64,000 bases of DNA from Rhodanobacter sp. 7MK24 (GTDB taxonomy: Bacteria; Pseudomonadota; Gammaproteobacteria; Xanthomonadales; Rhodanobacteraceae), in the NCBI RefSeq assembly GCF_014842995.1, contig NZ_JACYXL010000007.1:62001-126000 (forward strand). Direction: 5' to 3'. Made by a program: the position numbers and the translations under genes. The stretch's first letter is position 1. Each line of letters begins with the position of its first letter. Positions 16,305 to 25,639 of the stretch are shown here, piece by piece. The notes under the pieces are model-generated. The model had not been told where the DNA came from. It saw nothing but the letters and a program-made list of their open reading frames with translations, and did no database searches.

Positions 16305-19300
16305 CTAAAACAGCCCTTGGTAAAGGTTTGCTTGCACCTGAGCGCCAGCAGGCAGCGTCACCACGGCTCCGGTGTTATCAATCAAGCGGAAGCTCTGGAA
16401 GCTCGTGCCGTTGCTTTGCCAGTCGTAGGCATCACCCGACGCGTCGGTCCACAGGATATCGACCAAGCCGTCGCCGTTGAAGTCGGCAATTGTCGAGATC
16501 TGGTACCCGGGCGTGATGGAGACAGTCTTTTTCTGCGTGACGGTGCTGCCATTCATCAGCCACCAGCCGAACTGGTGCGTGGTGTTGTTGGTGAACAGCA
16601 AGTCACTCTTGCCATCGCCATTGACATCGCCTGCCCCTTGTAAGACCCAGCCCGCCGGGAAATTGGCCACGAAGTGATGACTGAAAGAGGGGGTGCCAGT
16701 CCCAAAGCAAGTGCTATCCGTGCAATTGTTGATCCAGGCGTATACGTCGTTTTGAGGGCCGGTAAACACGAAGTCCATGAAGCCGTCGCCATTGAGATCG
16801 GCAAGCGTCAGCTTGTAGCCAGGCGTGGCTGACAGCACATGGGCAGTCACGCCTATGGTGCTGCTGCCATTGAAGGTCAGATCCCACCAACCCACTTGGC
16901 CGGTGGTTTCGTTCTGCCAGATCAGGGCACTCATACCCTGATTCGATCCATCCACCGTACCACTGCCCACTAGCGTCCAACCTGCTGGATACGGAGTGCC
17001 CACCTGGTACGCCGTACGGCCACCATTGCCATCATTCACCCAGAGATAGACTTGGCGGGTTGCCGGATTGGTGAACGCGAAACTGGCCAGCGAGCCCTGC
17101 TGCAGCGGACCCACATCGATCATGGCCCCGATCGTATAGCCAGCGGCAACCGGCTGGGTATGAGACAGCATCACGGTCGGACCCACCATGCCCAGCTCGG
17201 TCAACGTGTTGGTGCTTGGGTTGATGTAAGCAATATCGCTATGCCCATCTCCGAAGTCGGCGTAAGCACCGCCGAGAAAATCGCTGACCACGGCGTAGTC
17301 GCCTTCCTGGTACGTGCGCTCCTCATTCGCAAATGCGTTTGCCAGGGCACTAACATTCACCGAGCCAAGGCCGGTGGCGTAGTTGTAGCCGGCGCCGGAC
17401 AGATAAGCTGGCTGCAGTTGCGACTTCGAGGTGCTCAATACGCCGTACTGGTGACCCGGACGGCTATAGCAGTCTGGGCTCAACGGCAAGCAGGGTTCGT
17501 CGTTGTCGCCGACGGTGATGTTGTTGAACGCACAGCCGTTGCCGGCGAGGCCGGTCGTCTCCGAATTGCATGCAGCAAGTTGGGTGGCGTTGGGTGACTG
17601 CACGCTGCCGTATTCGCGCATGGCGATGTCGTAGTAGACCGGTAGCACGTTGCCCCAGGGGAAGGTGAATCCAGCGGGCCCACCCATGCCGATAACAGCC
17701 TGCTCGTTGATCAGAGCCTGCACGCCCGCCATGGCTGGTGCCGCGAAGGAGGTGCCACCAGCGCTGTTGGCCTGCACGTCGCCGGCGTTGGAGTACGTGC
17801 ACGGCGTGCCGCCTTGGCTTGCGTCGGACATGCAGTAGATCAAAGCGTGCTCGTACAGGCCGTTGGCGGCAAACATCGAGACGTCCGGCAGCGTGCGTGC
17901 ACCGTCATTCCGGGTGCCATACACGCCGTATTGCCATGTCGGCTTGGCGATATAGCTGCTGATGCCGCCGCTGCCACCGCCGGTACTCATGAATTGTTGA
18001 CCGAAGGACGTGTTGCAGAACGACTCGCCGTCCTGCGTTCCCGAATACCCCAGGCTGCCCGCAAGCGCCGTCAGTACGCTGCTTGCGCAGGAGTCATTCC
18101 ATGTCTGCTCGGGGATGTAGCCCAGCGCCGACGCGCCGTTGGGCGCATTGGTCGGGCTCCAGTAGTTCGCCTGGTTCGCGAAGTTCCCGCTCGGGCCTGC
18201 ATCGTAGAAGTCGGTACCGCCGACGGCTACGTTGTACGGCGTGGAGGCGAGCCCGTTGACGGCCGTGCCGGCCGTGGTGAACGGTTCGTTCTGGTCGCAG
18301 CCGGCCGCACCGGAATCGCCGGTGGACACGAACACCGTGACGCCTTGCAGCGCGGCCTGCTGCCACAGCCCGTTGACCTCCGCTAGACCCGCAGTGCCCT
18401 GCTGTGCTTCGCAGCCACCGTAGCTCAGGCTCATGATGGTGATGAAGGGGGTGGATACACCTAGGACGTTATTCGCCAAGATGTTCTCCGCCGCGATGAA
18501 CGGACCGAAGTCCGTGGCACTGTCGGCACACGAGGCCACCATGATGTTTGCGTCCGGTGCGGCGGCACCAGCCCACTCGGTGTCCAGCGCCGCTTCACTC
18601 TCGTCACCATTCGTACCAGGGTTGGCGCAAGTCTGGGGGCCGGTGGGCTGCACGTAGGTCACTGTGCCCGTGGCATTGGCCGGCAGAAACGCGCTGCGGA
18701 AGGTATTGACGTCGGCCGACTGGATGTCCGTGCGCTCCAGCACGGCGATGGTCTGGCCGGCACCGCGTACCGGGGTTGTCTGTGTCCACAACGGGTTGAC
18801 GCTGTAGACCGTGTTGAAGTCGGCCGGAGCCATGTCGTACTGGCCATTGCCATTGGAGAACAATGGCGAGGCCTTGCCGTCGGTGGCTTTCCAGATGCCC
18901 GCGGCGGTCTTGTGCACCGGCCCGACTTCACGCATTTGCGGTGCGGGCTTGAAGTTGTTCAGCGATGCCACGCCGACCACCACCGGGCTCAGCGCTGCCG
19001 GAATCTGCTGCGGGGTGGCGTTGGCGAAATGCGCGACGCCGTTGACGACATAGTTGTGCAGTTCGGTGTGGAACGCGCTCTGGACGGCCGTGGCGTTGCC
19101 GGAAAAGCGCACGCGCAAGCCGGTCGGATCGATGCCATCCACCTGCAGGCCTTGGCTGGTGAGCCAGTCGGTGACTTTCGCGATGTCCTGCTTGGAAGGA
19201 CCGAACAGGCTACCGATTTGCTGGGCAGTCAGCCACTTGTGGAAGTAGGGAGAGTGTGGATTGGTCAACTGCCGCTCATAGGCCTCGGCGCGGGCTTCGC

Positions 19301-19580
19301 GCTCGGGGCTGCGCTTGAGCATCAGGGTGAGTTGGCCCAACTGCAGGCTGGTGTCAACTAGGCCGCGGTCGAAGCGCGGTGAGGCGGCGGTGATGACGGT
19401 ACCTGGCAGGGCGACGCGGTCACTGTTGTTGATGGTGGTGTTGATCTGCGCGATCGCCGGTGTCATGACCAGGCTCGATGCCGGAACAATCGGATGGCTG
19501 ACAGCAGCCTGGGCGACGGGCATTGCACCAGCGCAAGCAACACTAAAGAGCATCGCCCAAAGGCGATTTCGGGTGTGCAT
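16305..19580 (-). CDS. secreted S53 family serine-carboxyl peptidase (sedolisin/kumamolisin) with C-terminal FG-GAP repeats
   Basis: 1091 residues from the ATG at 19580, which has A-G-G-G-G-A upstream and opens a signal peptide ending near A-Q-A-A at 23-26. Residues 55-210 are the pro-kumamolisin activation domain (P-H-S-P-Y-F-H-K-W-L-T at about 108-118). The S53 catalytic domain follows, with the Glu-x-x-x-Asp pair E329 and D333, the oxyanion Asp422 in S-T-G-D-S-G, and nucleophile Ser611 in G-G-T-S-F-A-A-P. All key residues are present. The enzyme should be an acid-active endopeptidase, secreted and self-processing. The last 300 residues are FG-GAP blades nearly identical in wording to those of the downstream neighbour. 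A sigma-70 promoter lies at 19709-19738. Confidence 0.92.
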   Translation of the reverse strand: MHTRNRLWAMLFSVACAGAMPVAQAAVSHPIVPASSLVMTPAIAQINTTINNSDRVALPGTVITAASPRFDRGLVDTSLQLGQLTLMLKRSPEREARAEAYERQLTNPHSPYFHKWLTAQQIGSLFGPSKQDIAKVTDWLTSQGLQVDGIDPTGLRVRFSGNATAVQSAFHTELHNYVVNGVAHFANATPQQIPAALSPVVVGVASLNNFKPAPQMREVGPVHKTAAGIWKATDGKASPLFSNGNGQYDMAPADFNTVYSVNPLWTQTTPVRGAGQTIAVLERTDIQSADVNTFRSAFLPANATGTVTYVQPTGPQTCANPGTNGDESEAALDTEWAGAAAPDANIMVASCADSATDFGPFIAAENILANNVLGVSTPFITIMSLSYGGCEAQQGTAGLAEVNGLWQQAALQGVTVFVSTGDSGAAGCDQNEPFTTAGTAVNGLASTPYNVAVGGTDFYDAGPSGNFANQANYWSPTNAPNGASALGYIPEQTWNDSCASSVLTALAGSLGYSGTQDGESFCNTSFGQQFMSTGGGSGGISSYIAKPTWQYGVYGTRNDGARTLPDVSMFAANGLYEHALIYCMSDASQGGTPCTYSNAGDVQANSAGGTSFAAPAMAGVQALINEQAVIGMGGPAGFTFPWGNVLPVYYDIAMREYGSVQSPNATQLAACNSETTGLAGNGCAFNNITVGDNDEPCLPLSPDCYSRPGHQYGVLSTSKSQLQPAYLSGAGYNYATGLGSVNVSALANAFANEERTYQEGDYAVVSDFLGGAYADFGDGHSDIAYINPSTNTLTELGMVGPTVMLSHTQPVAAGYTIGAMIDVGPLQQGSLASFAFTNPATRQVYLWVNDGNGGRTAYQVGTPYPAGWTLVGSGTVDGSNQGMSALIWQNETTGQVGWWDLTFNGSSTIGVTAHVLSATPGYKLTLADLNGDGFMDFVFTGPQNDVYAWINNCTDSTCFGTGTPSFSHHFVANFPAGWVLQGAGDVNGDGKSDLLFTNNTTHQFGWWLMNGSTVTQKKTVSITPGYQISTIADFNGDGLVDILWTDASGDAYDWQSNGTSFQSFRLIDNTGAVVTLPAGAQVQANLYQGLF

Positions 19581-20027
19581 GGATTTCCCCTGAGCTAAAG
19601 ACCAAGTGTGCATGGCCTGATCGCCGCACCCGGTTCGGGTATTCAGCGGCGACTCGTTCCATGGAGTTTCGCCTTCCGAATAAATGCATTCACCCGGAAT
19701 GGGCAGAGACCATAGTGAGGTTCCAAATACGCTGTCAAACGATTTTTATGGAACGGCTGCTACGCATCTTGAAGTGGGTGGGTGATCCGTTTCAGGTGGC
19801 AATATATTGCGATTTCAGCAATGTGAAACGCCGGGAATCGTATTAAATTACGTCACATGCTCCGGTTGCGGTAAAGTCGCAAATTTGCAGCCTGCCAAGC
19901 AGACAAGTTGCCTATTTCAGCCAAAGCGCCAGGTCTGCCGGTACTTATGACGCATGCAGCAACCCGAGCCCTGCATGACGAACAGATATGTGCGACGCAG
20001 CTACGGTCGAAGCCGGGATCGGTGTAA
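19581..20027. other. 447-bp intergenic region, AT-richer than surroundings
   Basis: Contains the promoter and leader of the sedolisin gene. The part from about 19700 to 19870 is clearly AT-richer than the flanks. A 61-codon plus-strand frame at 19661 lacks a ribosome site and any recognisable feature, and I do not call it. No terminator was seen for the GT2-GT4 gene, which ends at 20028. Confidence 0.5.
19709..19738 (-). promoter_or_regulatory. sigma-70 type promoter for the sedolisin gene
   Basis: On the minus strand a consensus TTGACA (19733-19738) is followed after 18 bases by TATGGT (19709-19714). It lies 129 bases upstream of the start codon, leaving a long untranslated leader. Confidence 0.55.
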
Positions 20028-22172
20028 TCAAGGAAGCATGTGCAGCAGGGTTTTTCGCGCCGCTTCAAAGGAAAAGTATTGCTGGACATTGAGCAGTCCT
20101 GCGTTCGAGAGCCGATTCCAGAGAGTTTCGTCCTCGTACAAGCGCAATACCGCGGCAGCGAAGCTTCCCGCATCGTCGCCCAGCAGAATGGTTTCGCCGT
20201 TGACGGCGTACATGCCTTCCGCGGCCATGGAAGTAGCCACTACCGGCAGGCCGTGGCTCATCGCCATGTTCACCTTGCCCTTGACGCCGGCGCCGTAGCG
20301 CAGTGGCGCCAGCGCAATGCGGCAACCAGCCATCCAGGGATCGAGGTCGTCGACACGACCATGGATGTGCACGCCCGCTCCGGCGAATTGCGGACGCATG
20401 TCTTCGGGAATGTCGCCGACCAGGTGCAATGCGATGTCCGGCTGCGATGCGCGGATGCGTGGATAGATCTCGCTGGTCAGCCAGCGCACCGCATCCTCGT
20501 TTGGCGGGTGGCCGAAGCCGCCTACGAACACCAGTCCGCTACGCTCGGCGAAGCCGGTCGTGCGGCCATGTACCTCATGCACGTTGGAGAGCAGTTCCAC
20601 GCGCGCCTCGGGCACTTCGGCACGCAGCATGTCGAGTTCGACCGGGCTGACCACGAGGCTGGCGTCGCAGGCGCGAATCAGGGCCAACTCGCGTTGGCGC
20701 GAAACCTCGGCCTGGCGTGCCAGTGCCGTGCTGCCGGCATGCTCGGCTGCACGTTGCTCGCGTAGGAAGTGCAGGTCAACGGTGTCGAACAGCACCATGG
20801 CGCGTGGTGCTAGTCGGCGCACCAGCCCGAGGTTGGGGCCTGCTACGTAATGTCGGCATAACATCACCGCATCGAGCGTTGCGCCTTCGCGATGCAGCCA
20901 GGTGGCGAGCGTGGGCGACCATGGCCTGCACAGTACGTGCACGCCAACACGTCCCAGTCGCCGGATCTCTTCAGGTGTGGCCTTGCGATTGTCCGCCATG
21001 AAGCTGACCTGCCAACCCAGCTCGCGTAGTAGCTGCATGATGTTGATCAGGCGCAGCGAGCCGGAGTCGCGTGCGGCATCGGGCGTCAGTGCGTCAACAA
21101 TGAGGATGTGGCTTCGCTCATCATGGTGCAGCGCCGTCTCCACAGGCGTACGTGGTGCCGGCTGATTTTGCAGAACGGATTGCCACTTATCGACGAAGGT
21201 TGCGCGGTTGGCGATCTGGTATTGCTTGACCCCCGCGAAGGGATCGACCCCAGAGCTGATCCCTTCGCAATGCACTACCAGGCTTTCCGGCTGGTAGATG
21301 ACGCGATGGCTTGCCGCGCGTACCGCGAAGGCCAGGTCCATGTCTTCGCAGTAGGCAGGTGTGTAACGTGGATCAAAGCCGCCGACTTGACGAAACAGCG
21401 CGGCATCGATCATCAATGCCGCCCCGGAGACATAGTCCGCGTCGCGGCGATACAGGAAGCGCGGATCGTCGCGATCCTCGAAGCGGCCGTAGTTCCATGC
21501 GCTGCCGTCGGCATACACGATGCCTCCGGCCTCTTGCAGGCGGCCATCCGGGTACGCCAGCCGACTACCGGCGATACCGCAGGCCGCTTCCTCGGTGAAG
21601 CAGTCGAGGAGGCGGTCCAGCCAGCCCGGTGTCACCTGGGTATCGTTGTTGAGAAACAGCAAGTGCGCGCCGCGCGCCGCCGCGGCGCCGGCGTTGCAAC
21701 TGCCTATGAAGCCGAGATTGCGTTCGTTGCGCAGCAGGCGCAGGCCATCGACGCGTCCCAGCACGGCAACGCTCTCATCGGGCGAGGCATCGTCCACCAC
21801 GATCACCTCGAACGCCGCCTCGGCGCCATGGCTGGCGATCGAGCGCAGGCAGGCCAGCGTGTAGGGCAACTTGCCGTGGATCGGTACGATCACCGAGACG
21901 CGTGGCGTTTCGCTGCACGGCAACGCGAATGGCGCGAAAGGCGTGTCGAGCGGTTCAAGTTGCCACGACGCGTCGGTCGTGTTGCGCGGACGGAACTCCT
22001 GCGCGATGCGTGCCATCGTGCCGCGCAGACCGCGCTGCGCCACGCTGCCGCCCAAGCGTTGCAGCAAGTAATGCAGGCGTTTTAGTCGCCACGAGATCGT
22101 ACTGGTCAGAGTAGCTTCCTTGTTGATGCAGGGCGGTGGGTTATCCGTTGCCGAACGAGGTCGCGCGGTCAC
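20028..22172 (-). CDS. bifunctional glycosyltransferase, GT2 domain fused to GT4 domain
   Basis: 714 residues. About residues 90-330 are a GT-A family 2 domain: V-S-V-I-V-P-I-H-G-K, V-V-D-D-A-S-P-D-E-S, N-L-G-F-I-G-S-C-N-A-G, L-N-N-D-T-Q as DxD-type site, and C-E-D-M-D-L as the catalytic E-D region. Residues 370-714 are a GT-B family 4 domain with F-V-G-G-F-G-H-P-P-N-E-D and G-V-K-G-K-V-N-M-A-M-S-H-G-L-P-V-V. Such fusions add two different sugars in succession to a glycan. The GTG start overlaps the ETF-QO stop (GTGA). The first 21 residues have no family resemblance, and A-A-G-G-A-A-G lies just before a CTG at 22109, so the start is uncertain. Confidence 0.85.
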   Translation of the reverse strand: MTARPRSATDNPPPCINKEATLTSTISWRLKRLHYLLQRLGGSVAQRGLRGTMARIAQEFRPRNTTDASWQLEPLDTPFAPFALPCSETPRVSVIVPIHGKLPYTLACLRSIASHGAEAAFEVIVVDDASPDESVAVLGRVDGLRLLRNERNLGFIGSCNAGAAAARGAHLLFLNNDTQVTPGWLDRLLDCFTEEAACGIAGSRLAYPDGRLQEAGGIVYADGSAWNYGRFEDRDDPRFLYRRDADYVSGAALMIDAALFRQVGGFDPRYTPAYCEDMDLAFAVRAASHRVIYQPESLVVHCEGISSGVDPFAGVKQYQIANRATFVDKWQSVLQNQPAPRTPVETALHHDERSHILIVDALTPDAARDSGSLRLINIMQLLRELGWQVSFMADNRKATPEEIRRLGRVGVHVLCRPWSPTLATWLHREGATLDAVMLCRHYVAGPNLGLVRRLAPRAMVLFDTVDLHFLREQRAAEHAGSTALARQAEVSRQRELALIRACDASLVVSPVELDMLRAEVPEARVELLSNVHEVHGRTTGFAERSGLVFVGGFGHPPNEDAVRWLTSEIYPRIRASQPDIALHLVGDIPEDMRPQFAGAGVHIHGRVDDLDPWMAGCRIALAPLRYGAGVKGKVNMAMSHGLPVVATSMAAEGMYAVNGETILLGDDAGSFAAAVLRLYEDETLWNRLSNAGLLNVQQYFSFEAARKTLLHMLP

Positions 22173-23788
22173 AGGTTCTGGTAGTTCGGCCCCGAACCGC
22201 CTTCCGGCGTCACCCAGTTGATGATCTGGTACGGGTCCTTGATGTCGCAGGTCTTGCAGTGCACGCAGTTGGCGGCGTTGATCTGCAGGCGCTTGCTCCT
22301 GCTCCCATCAGGCATGGTGTCCTGCACGATCTCGTAGACGTTGGCGGGGCAGAAGCGGGTACAGGGGTTGCCGTATTCCGTGGCGCACTTGTCCACGCAC
22401 ACGCTGGTGTCGGCCACGTGCAGGTGGACGGGCTGGTCCTCGTCGTGCTCGGTGGCGGCGAAGTAGACCGCCGCGAGGCGGTCGCGCGGCGGCAGTTCGC
22501 GCGGTTGCACATAATCGCGCTTCGGTTCCTCGCACTGGCCGAGCTTGTGCAGCGACGACCAGTCGGCCTTGTTCTTCAGCGTCCAAGGCGAGCGGCCGCC
22601 GGTGACGGTTTCCCACGCGGCGTTCAACAAACCGAACCACAGGCCCTTCTTGAAGGCGGGCTTGATGTTGCGCACCTTCTTCAGTTCCGCCATGGCCTCG
22701 GAACCGCGCAGCTTCGCATCGAAGCCGGCAGGGGCGAGTCCGTTGGCGGCGAGGTGCTCGGCGGCCAGCACGCCGCTGCGGATGGCTTGATGGGTGCCCT
22801 TGATCTTGGGCACGTTGAGCAGGCCGGCGGTATCGCCGATCAGCAGCGCGCCGGGCATCTCCACCTTCGGCAGCGACTGCCAGCCGCCGGTGACGATGGC
22901 GCGCGCACCGGCCGAAAGGATGGTGCCGCCCTCCAGCAGATCCTTCACATGCGGATGGTTCTTCCACTGCTGGAAGGCTTCCCACGGCTGGTAGTTCGGG
23001 TCGCTGTAGTCGAGGCCGCTGACGTAGCCCAGCGCGATGCGATCCTTGTCCAGGTGGTAGAGGAAGCTGCCGCCGTAGGTGTGGTTGTCGGCGGGCCAGC
23101 CGAAGCTGTGCACGATCTTGCCGGGCGTGACGCGGCCGACGGGTACCTGCCACAGTTCCTTGATGCCGATGGAATAACTCTGAGGGTCGCTGTCGGCATC
23201 GAGCTCGAAGCGCTTGATCAGCTGCTTGGTAAGGCTGCCGCGCGCGCCTTCCGCGAGCACGGTGACCTTGGCCTTGATGTCGATGCCCTGGGTGTAGCCG
23301 GGCTTGTGCGAGCCATCCTTCGCCACGCCCATGTCGCCGATGCGCACGCCGGCGACGGAACCGTCCTCGTTGAAGACAGTGTCGGCAGCAGCGAACCCGG
23401 GGAACACGTCTACACCCAGCGCCTCGGCCTGCGGTGCCAGCCAGGCGCACATGGCGCCCAGCGAGACGATGAAGTTGCCATGGTTGTGCATGCCCGGCGG
23501 CACCGGCAGCTTGCGGCCGCCGGTCTTGCTCAGCAGCCAGAATTCGTCTTCCGTGGCAGGGACGCAGATCGGTGGCGGGTTGTCGCGCCAGCCGGGCAAC
23601 AGGGCGTCCAGCGGGCCGGGTTCGATCACCGCGCCGGAGAGGATCTGCGCGCCGATGGTCGAGGCCTTCTCGATCACGCACACCGTGGTGTCGGGCTGCA
23701 GCTGCTTCAGCCGTATCGCGAACGACAGTCCGGCCGGACCGGCGCCGACCACGACGACGTCGTATTCCATGGTTTCGCGTTCGCTCAT
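22169..23788 (-). CDS. electron transfer flavoprotein-ubiquinone oxidoreductase (ETF-QO)
   Basis: 539 residues from the ATG at 23788 (M-S-E-R-E-T-M-E-Y-D), chosen because it directly precedes the FAD-binding strand V-V-V-V-G-A-G-P-A-G-L-S-F-A; the frame stays open 46 codons upstream. Seen: a second FAD motif around L-L-I-G-D-T-A-G-L-L-N-V-P-K-I-K-G-T-H, and a C-terminal ferredoxin-like part with the 4Fe-4S cysteines in C-P-A-N-V-Y and C-V-H-C-K-T-C-D-I-K-D-P. The protein sits at the inner membrane, accepts electrons from EtfAB and reduces ubiquinone, completing the path from FadE-type and other dehydrogenases. Coupling to a glycosyltransferase downstream is unusual. Confidence 0.97.
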   Translation of the reverse strand: MSERETMEYDVVVVGAGPAGLSFAIRLKQLQPDTTVCVIEKASTIGAQILSGAVIEPGPLDALLPGWRDNPPPICVPATEDEFWLLSKTGGRKLPVPPGMHNHGNFIVSLGAMCAWLAPQAEALGVDVFPGFAAADTVFNEDGSVAGVRIGDMGVAKDGSHKPGYTQGIDIKAKVTVLAEGARGSLTKQLIKRFELDADSDPQSYSIGIKELWQVPVGRVTPGKIVHSFGWPADNHTYGGSFLYHLDKDRIALGYVSGLDYSDPNYQPWEAFQQWKNHPHVKDLLEGGTILSAGARAIVTGGWQSLPKVEMPGALLIGDTAGLLNVPKIKGTHQAIRSGVLAAEHLAANGLAPAGFDAKLRGSEAMAELKKVRNIKPAFKKGLWFGLLNAAWETVTGGRSPWTLKNKADWSSLHKLGQCEEPKRDYVQPRELPPRDRLAAVYFAATEHDEDQPVHLHVADTSVCVDKCATEYGNPCTRFCPANVYEIVQDTMPDGSRSKRLQINAANCVHCKTCDIKDPYQIINWVTPEGGSGPNYQNL

Positions 23789-23971
23789 GGCTTCCCCGGC
23801 ATTCAGTGGACGGTGTCGCCAGTGCGACACATGCATTGCGGTATTGTCCGGTTTCGCGCGCTGCGCGGCAAACCCGGCGCCCCGGGCTTGCGCAGGCTTC
23901 ACGAATGATGGCGATAATCCGGTCACGCTTAATTGAGGAGTGCGGCCACGGATGGCCGCTTCTTGATCTTC

Positions 23972-23989
23972 GCGTTCATGGATGAACGC
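23972..23989. promoter_or_regulatory. perfect 18-bp palindrome upstream of the amidase gene (operator-like)
   Basis: Arms of eight bases (23972-23979 and 23982-23989) are exact inverted copies around a central GG. The site ends five bases before the ribosome-binding site of the amidase. A second inverted repeat (GCGGCC ... GGCCGC, 23942-23947 and 23954-23959) lies just upstream. Length and symmetry suit a dimeric repressor; the two could also form leader hairpins. Confidence 0.45.
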
Positions 23990-24006
23990 ATATCTAAGGA
24001 ATGCCG

Positions 24007-25404
24007 ATGAGTTCGCTTCCGCCGATCACCGACCTGGACCTGCGCCGCGCCACCGTGTGCCAGCTGTTGCACTGGATGGCCATCGGACGCACCAACCCCC
24101 AGGCCGTGGCCGAGGCTTATGGCGAGGCGATCGAACGCATCAATCCGCAACTCAATGCTTACGTGGGCCTCAGCCCGGGTTTGTTGCATGAGCAGGCGCG
24201 TACCGCCGGGCACCGCCGCCGCGATGGCGTGATCGGCCGGCTGGACGGCATCCCGGTGGCGGTCAAGGACAACCTCGACATCGCCGGCTGGCCCACCCGC
24301 GCCGGCCTGCCGGGTCGCGGGGCGCCCGCGACGGACGATGCCCACGTGGTGGCGCGGCTGCGCGCCTCGGGTGCAGTGCTGGTGGGCAAGACCAATATGG
24401 ATGAAGGTGCGTTAGGCGCAGCCACCGACAACCCGCATTACGGTCCTACCCACAATCCGTGGAAGCAGGGTATGAGCGCGGGGGGATCCTCCGGCGGTGC
24501 CGCGGCGGCAGTGGCCGCCGGCTTGGCCGCCGCGGCCGTGGGTTCGGACAGCCTTGGCTCGATACGCATACCCGCCAGCTACTGCGGGGTATACGCGCTC
24601 AAGCCCACCCATGGCGAAATTTCCGCGCGCGGCCTGGTGCCGGCGGCGCGTCGGCTGGATGCGGTGGGCCTGCTCGCGCGCAGCGTGGCCGACCTGACCG
24701 TGCTGCTGCAGGTGCTAGCCGGCTACGATGCCGACGACGCACGTTCGCGCCGCCGCCGCGTAGCGCTGGACTTGCCGGACTGGGAGCCGGGCAAGCTGCG
24801 CAGCGGTGTGCTGCCCGACCTCGCCGCGGTCGGCGTGCAGCCGGACGTGGCGGCACTGTTCGGTACGGCGCTGGAAAAACTCGCGCACGCGCTGGGCGGC
24901 CGCCGCACCGTGGACTTCGCCGACTGGGATTTTGCGCGCACCCGTCGTGCCGGCCTGCTGCTGATGGAGGCCGAGATGCTGGTTACCTTCGCGGACGATT
25001 TGCAGGATGCGGCGCATCCGCCGTCGCCGCGCTTCCGCGAGATGTTGAGTTACGCCGAACGCAAGGGCGCGGCCGATTACGCCAGGGCCGACCGTGTGCT
25101 GGATGCGGCCACGCTCAAGATGCGCCGGCTGTTCTCGCAGATCGACGTGCTGGTGCTGCCCACCACGCCATGCGGTGCATTCCCGCTGGCTGGGACGGAG
25201 TCCGGCAACCATGCCGACCTCACCAGTTTCGCCAGCCTTGCCGGGTGTCCCGCGATGAGCATCCCGATGGGTATCCTGCCGAACGGGATGCCGGTGGGCC
25301 TGCAATTGGTGGGGGCGCGCGGTTCGGATTTGCGCCTGCTGGAGCTGGCCGCGGTGTGTGCCGCCACGCTGGATGCCGATCCTGCTTATCCGGCCATCGT
25401 TTGA
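24007..25404 (+). CDS. amidase (amidase signature family)
   Basis: 465 residues from the ATG at 24007. An ATG at 24001 is also in frame, but the T-A-A-G-G-A ribosome site (23995-24000) touches it and is well spaced for 24007. The Ser-cisSer-Lys triad is complete: Lys87 in V-A-V-K-D-N, cis-Ser161 in G-G-S-S-G-G, and nucleophile Ser185 in S-L-G-S-I-R-I-P. The 24-residue step between the two serines is the family norm. It lacks the C-terminal extension of full allophanate hydrolases and there are no gatB or gatC neighbours, so a small-molecule amide, not Glu-tRNA, is the likely substrate. Cytoplasmic, no signal peptide. The operator-like palindrome upstream suggests its own regulation. Confidence 0.9.
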   Translation: MSSLPPITDLDLRRATVCQLLHWMAIGRTNPQAVAEAYGEAIERINPQLNAYVGLSPGLLHEQARTAGHRRRDGVIGRLDGIPVAVKDNLDIAGWPTRAGLPGRGAPATDDAHVVARLRASGAVLVGKTNMDEGALGAATDNPHYGPTHNPWKQGMSAGGSSGGAAAAVAAGLAAAAVGSDSLGSIRIPASYCGVYALKPTHGEISARGLVPAARRLDAVGLLARSVADLTVLLQVLAGYDADDARSRRRRVALDLPDWEPGKLRSGVLPDLAAVGVQPDVAALFGTALEKLAHALGGRRTVDFADWDFARTRRAGLLLMEAEMLVTFADDLQDAAHPPSPRFREMLSYAERKGAADYARADRVLDAATLKMRRLFSQIDVLVLPTTPCGAFPLAGTESGNHADLTSFASLAGCPAMSIPMGILPNGMPVGLQLVGARGSDLRLLELAAVCAATLDADPAYPAIV

Positions 25405-25639
25405 CACCTAGGTTCGCGCTTTTGTAGGTGCCCCCCCTTGCGCGATGGCTTTTGGCTTCGACAGACACTGGAGTCGTCGCGTACAGGGTGCGCTCCTGCG
25501 GGCGGTGTTTTGGCGCTATATGCCGTCTGGTGCAGCTTCCAGCCAACCTGGTTGTTTGGGCAATCGGCCATGCTCGCGTAGGATGCCCGTTCGGCCCGTC
25601 CGGCGGCGGCCCGCATATCGTTTCCGAAGTCGGCATTCC
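25405..25639. repeat. intergenic region with a possible decayed GTAG/REP doublet
   Basis: A GTAGG...GCGCGATGG stretch at about 25424-25446 and an inversely oriented GTGCGCTCCTGC at about 25488-25499 resemble heads of REP elements of this bacterial group, in opposite orientation. Pairing is imperfect, so this is a weak call. The remaining sequence is the leader of cysD; no clear promoter pair was identified. Confidence 0.3.

Noticed and set aside
19661-19846. 61-codon plus-strand frame in the AT-rich region upstream of the sedolisin gene
   Set aside because: Its DNA overlaps the divergent promoter and leader, it lacks a ribosome site and resembles no protein family known to me.
22136-23908. 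A 590-codon plus-strand frame opposite ETF-QO
   Set aside because: Mirror of the ETF-QO codons; ETF-QO has FAD and iron-sulfur motifs, the mirror has none.
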